NCBI GenBank assembly: GCA_025363715.1
Contig: JANYLR010000087.1
Location: 1-54,411 of the forward strand
From: Holophagaceae bacterium
GTDB lineage: Bacteria; Acidobacteriota; Holophagae; Holophagales; Holophagaceae
Direction: 5' to 3'
DNA: 54,411 nucleotides
The translations under genes and the position numbers were made by a program. How positions within the stretch are numbered: the stretch's first letter is position 1; each line of letters starts with the position of its first letter. Below are positions 54,381 to 54,411 of the stretch, piece after piece. Below the pieces are notes generated by a model. The model searched no databases, was not told the origin of the DNA, and was given only the letters and a program-made list of their open reading frames with translations.

Positions 54381-54411
54381 CGCCGCCATGGGAGGTCCGC
54401 GATTTGCGGTT
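54275..54411 (+). mobile_element. ISL3-family insertion sequence, left end, continues past the window
   Basis: The beta-helix reading frame is lost at about 54275, where a sequence beginning GGTTCCTTTCCATTTCAGG starts; ISL3-family ends commonly begin GG and have imperfect inverted repeats of this length. A transposase gene of the ISL3 kind starts 66 bases inside. The 8 bases before the junction, AACAATGT (54267-54274), would be the target duplication if the other end is found. Confidence 0.7.
54341..54411 (+). CDS. ISL3-family transposase, first 23 residues
   Basis: The frame from 54341 reads MDPNALFTVALGLTPPWEVR and continues off the window. This is the typical N-terminus of IS204/IS1001/IS1096/IS1165 (ISL3) transposases (LALGLTPPW.V). 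GGAGGG directly precedes the ATG. The catalytic domain is outside the window. Confidence 0.72.
   Translation, partial: MDPNALFTVALGLTPPWEVRDLR

Overview
The window reads as chromosomal DNA of a GC-rich, Gram-negative (diderm) bacterium. The LolC/LolD lipoprotein sorter, an RND pump with its adaptor, several lipobox lipoproteins, a Tat-type molybdoenzyme and ftsQ-ftsA-ftsZ show the envelope type. Gene content and codon use suggest an acidobacterium of the Holophaga/Geothrix kind. That placement is an inference, because there is no rRNA here. I found no tRNA, rRNA, CRISPR array or prophage.

Layout. (1) 1-3484, minus: glycogen phosphorylase (cut by the window edge) and branching enzyme. (2) 3555-13303: a protease-rich block. 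On the minus strand lie an exported papain-family (C1) peptidase, a small exported protein and a chagasin-type (I42) cysteine-protease inhibitor lipoprotein. Diverging from them on the plus strand are an exported Cys-containing Pro-tailed protein, an exported WD40/Ig-like/caspase protein and a transmembrane FHA-FHA-Lon(S16) protein. (3) 13356-17618, minus: a two-domain (GH13 plus GH133) glycogen debranching enzyme. (4) 17745-23876: ftsZ, ftsA, ftsQ and murB on the minus strand, interrupted by an ECF42-type sigma factor and its DGPF/YCII partner on the plus strand. (5) 23893-28676: a TetR gene diverging from an SDR/MBL/epimerase operon across two palindromic operators, then an Rrf2-qorB pair with two matching operators. 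(6) 28723-34667: ogt, an M1-like metallopeptidase, a GMC oxidoreductase, ruvX and an aspartic protease. (7) 35010-36470: an AT-richer ApeA-like HEPN gene, probably acquired phage defence. (8) 36804-39370: an isoquinoline-oxidoreductase-like molybdoenzyme pair. (9) 39726-44485: a small protein, lolDC, a PilZ protein and hflX. (10) 44550-49366: marR, an RND pump and its adaptor. (11) 49348-54411: a DUF4149 protein, a pseudopilin, an Ig-repeat lipoprotein, and a beta-helix lipoprotein gene broken by an ISL3-family insertion sequence that runs off the window.

The best candidate for an undescribed system is region 2. It has three different protease folds (papain, caspase, Lon-type Ser/Lys) plus a dedicated-looking cysteine-protease inhibitor. 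All appear to be exported or membrane-anchored, and they are arranged around one divergent promoter region. The FHA domains would face the cytoplasm and the Lon-type domain the periplasm, which suggests phospho-dependent control of envelope proteolysis. The block also splits the glycogen genes. The second candidate is the solitary HEPN gene at 35.0-36.5 kb.
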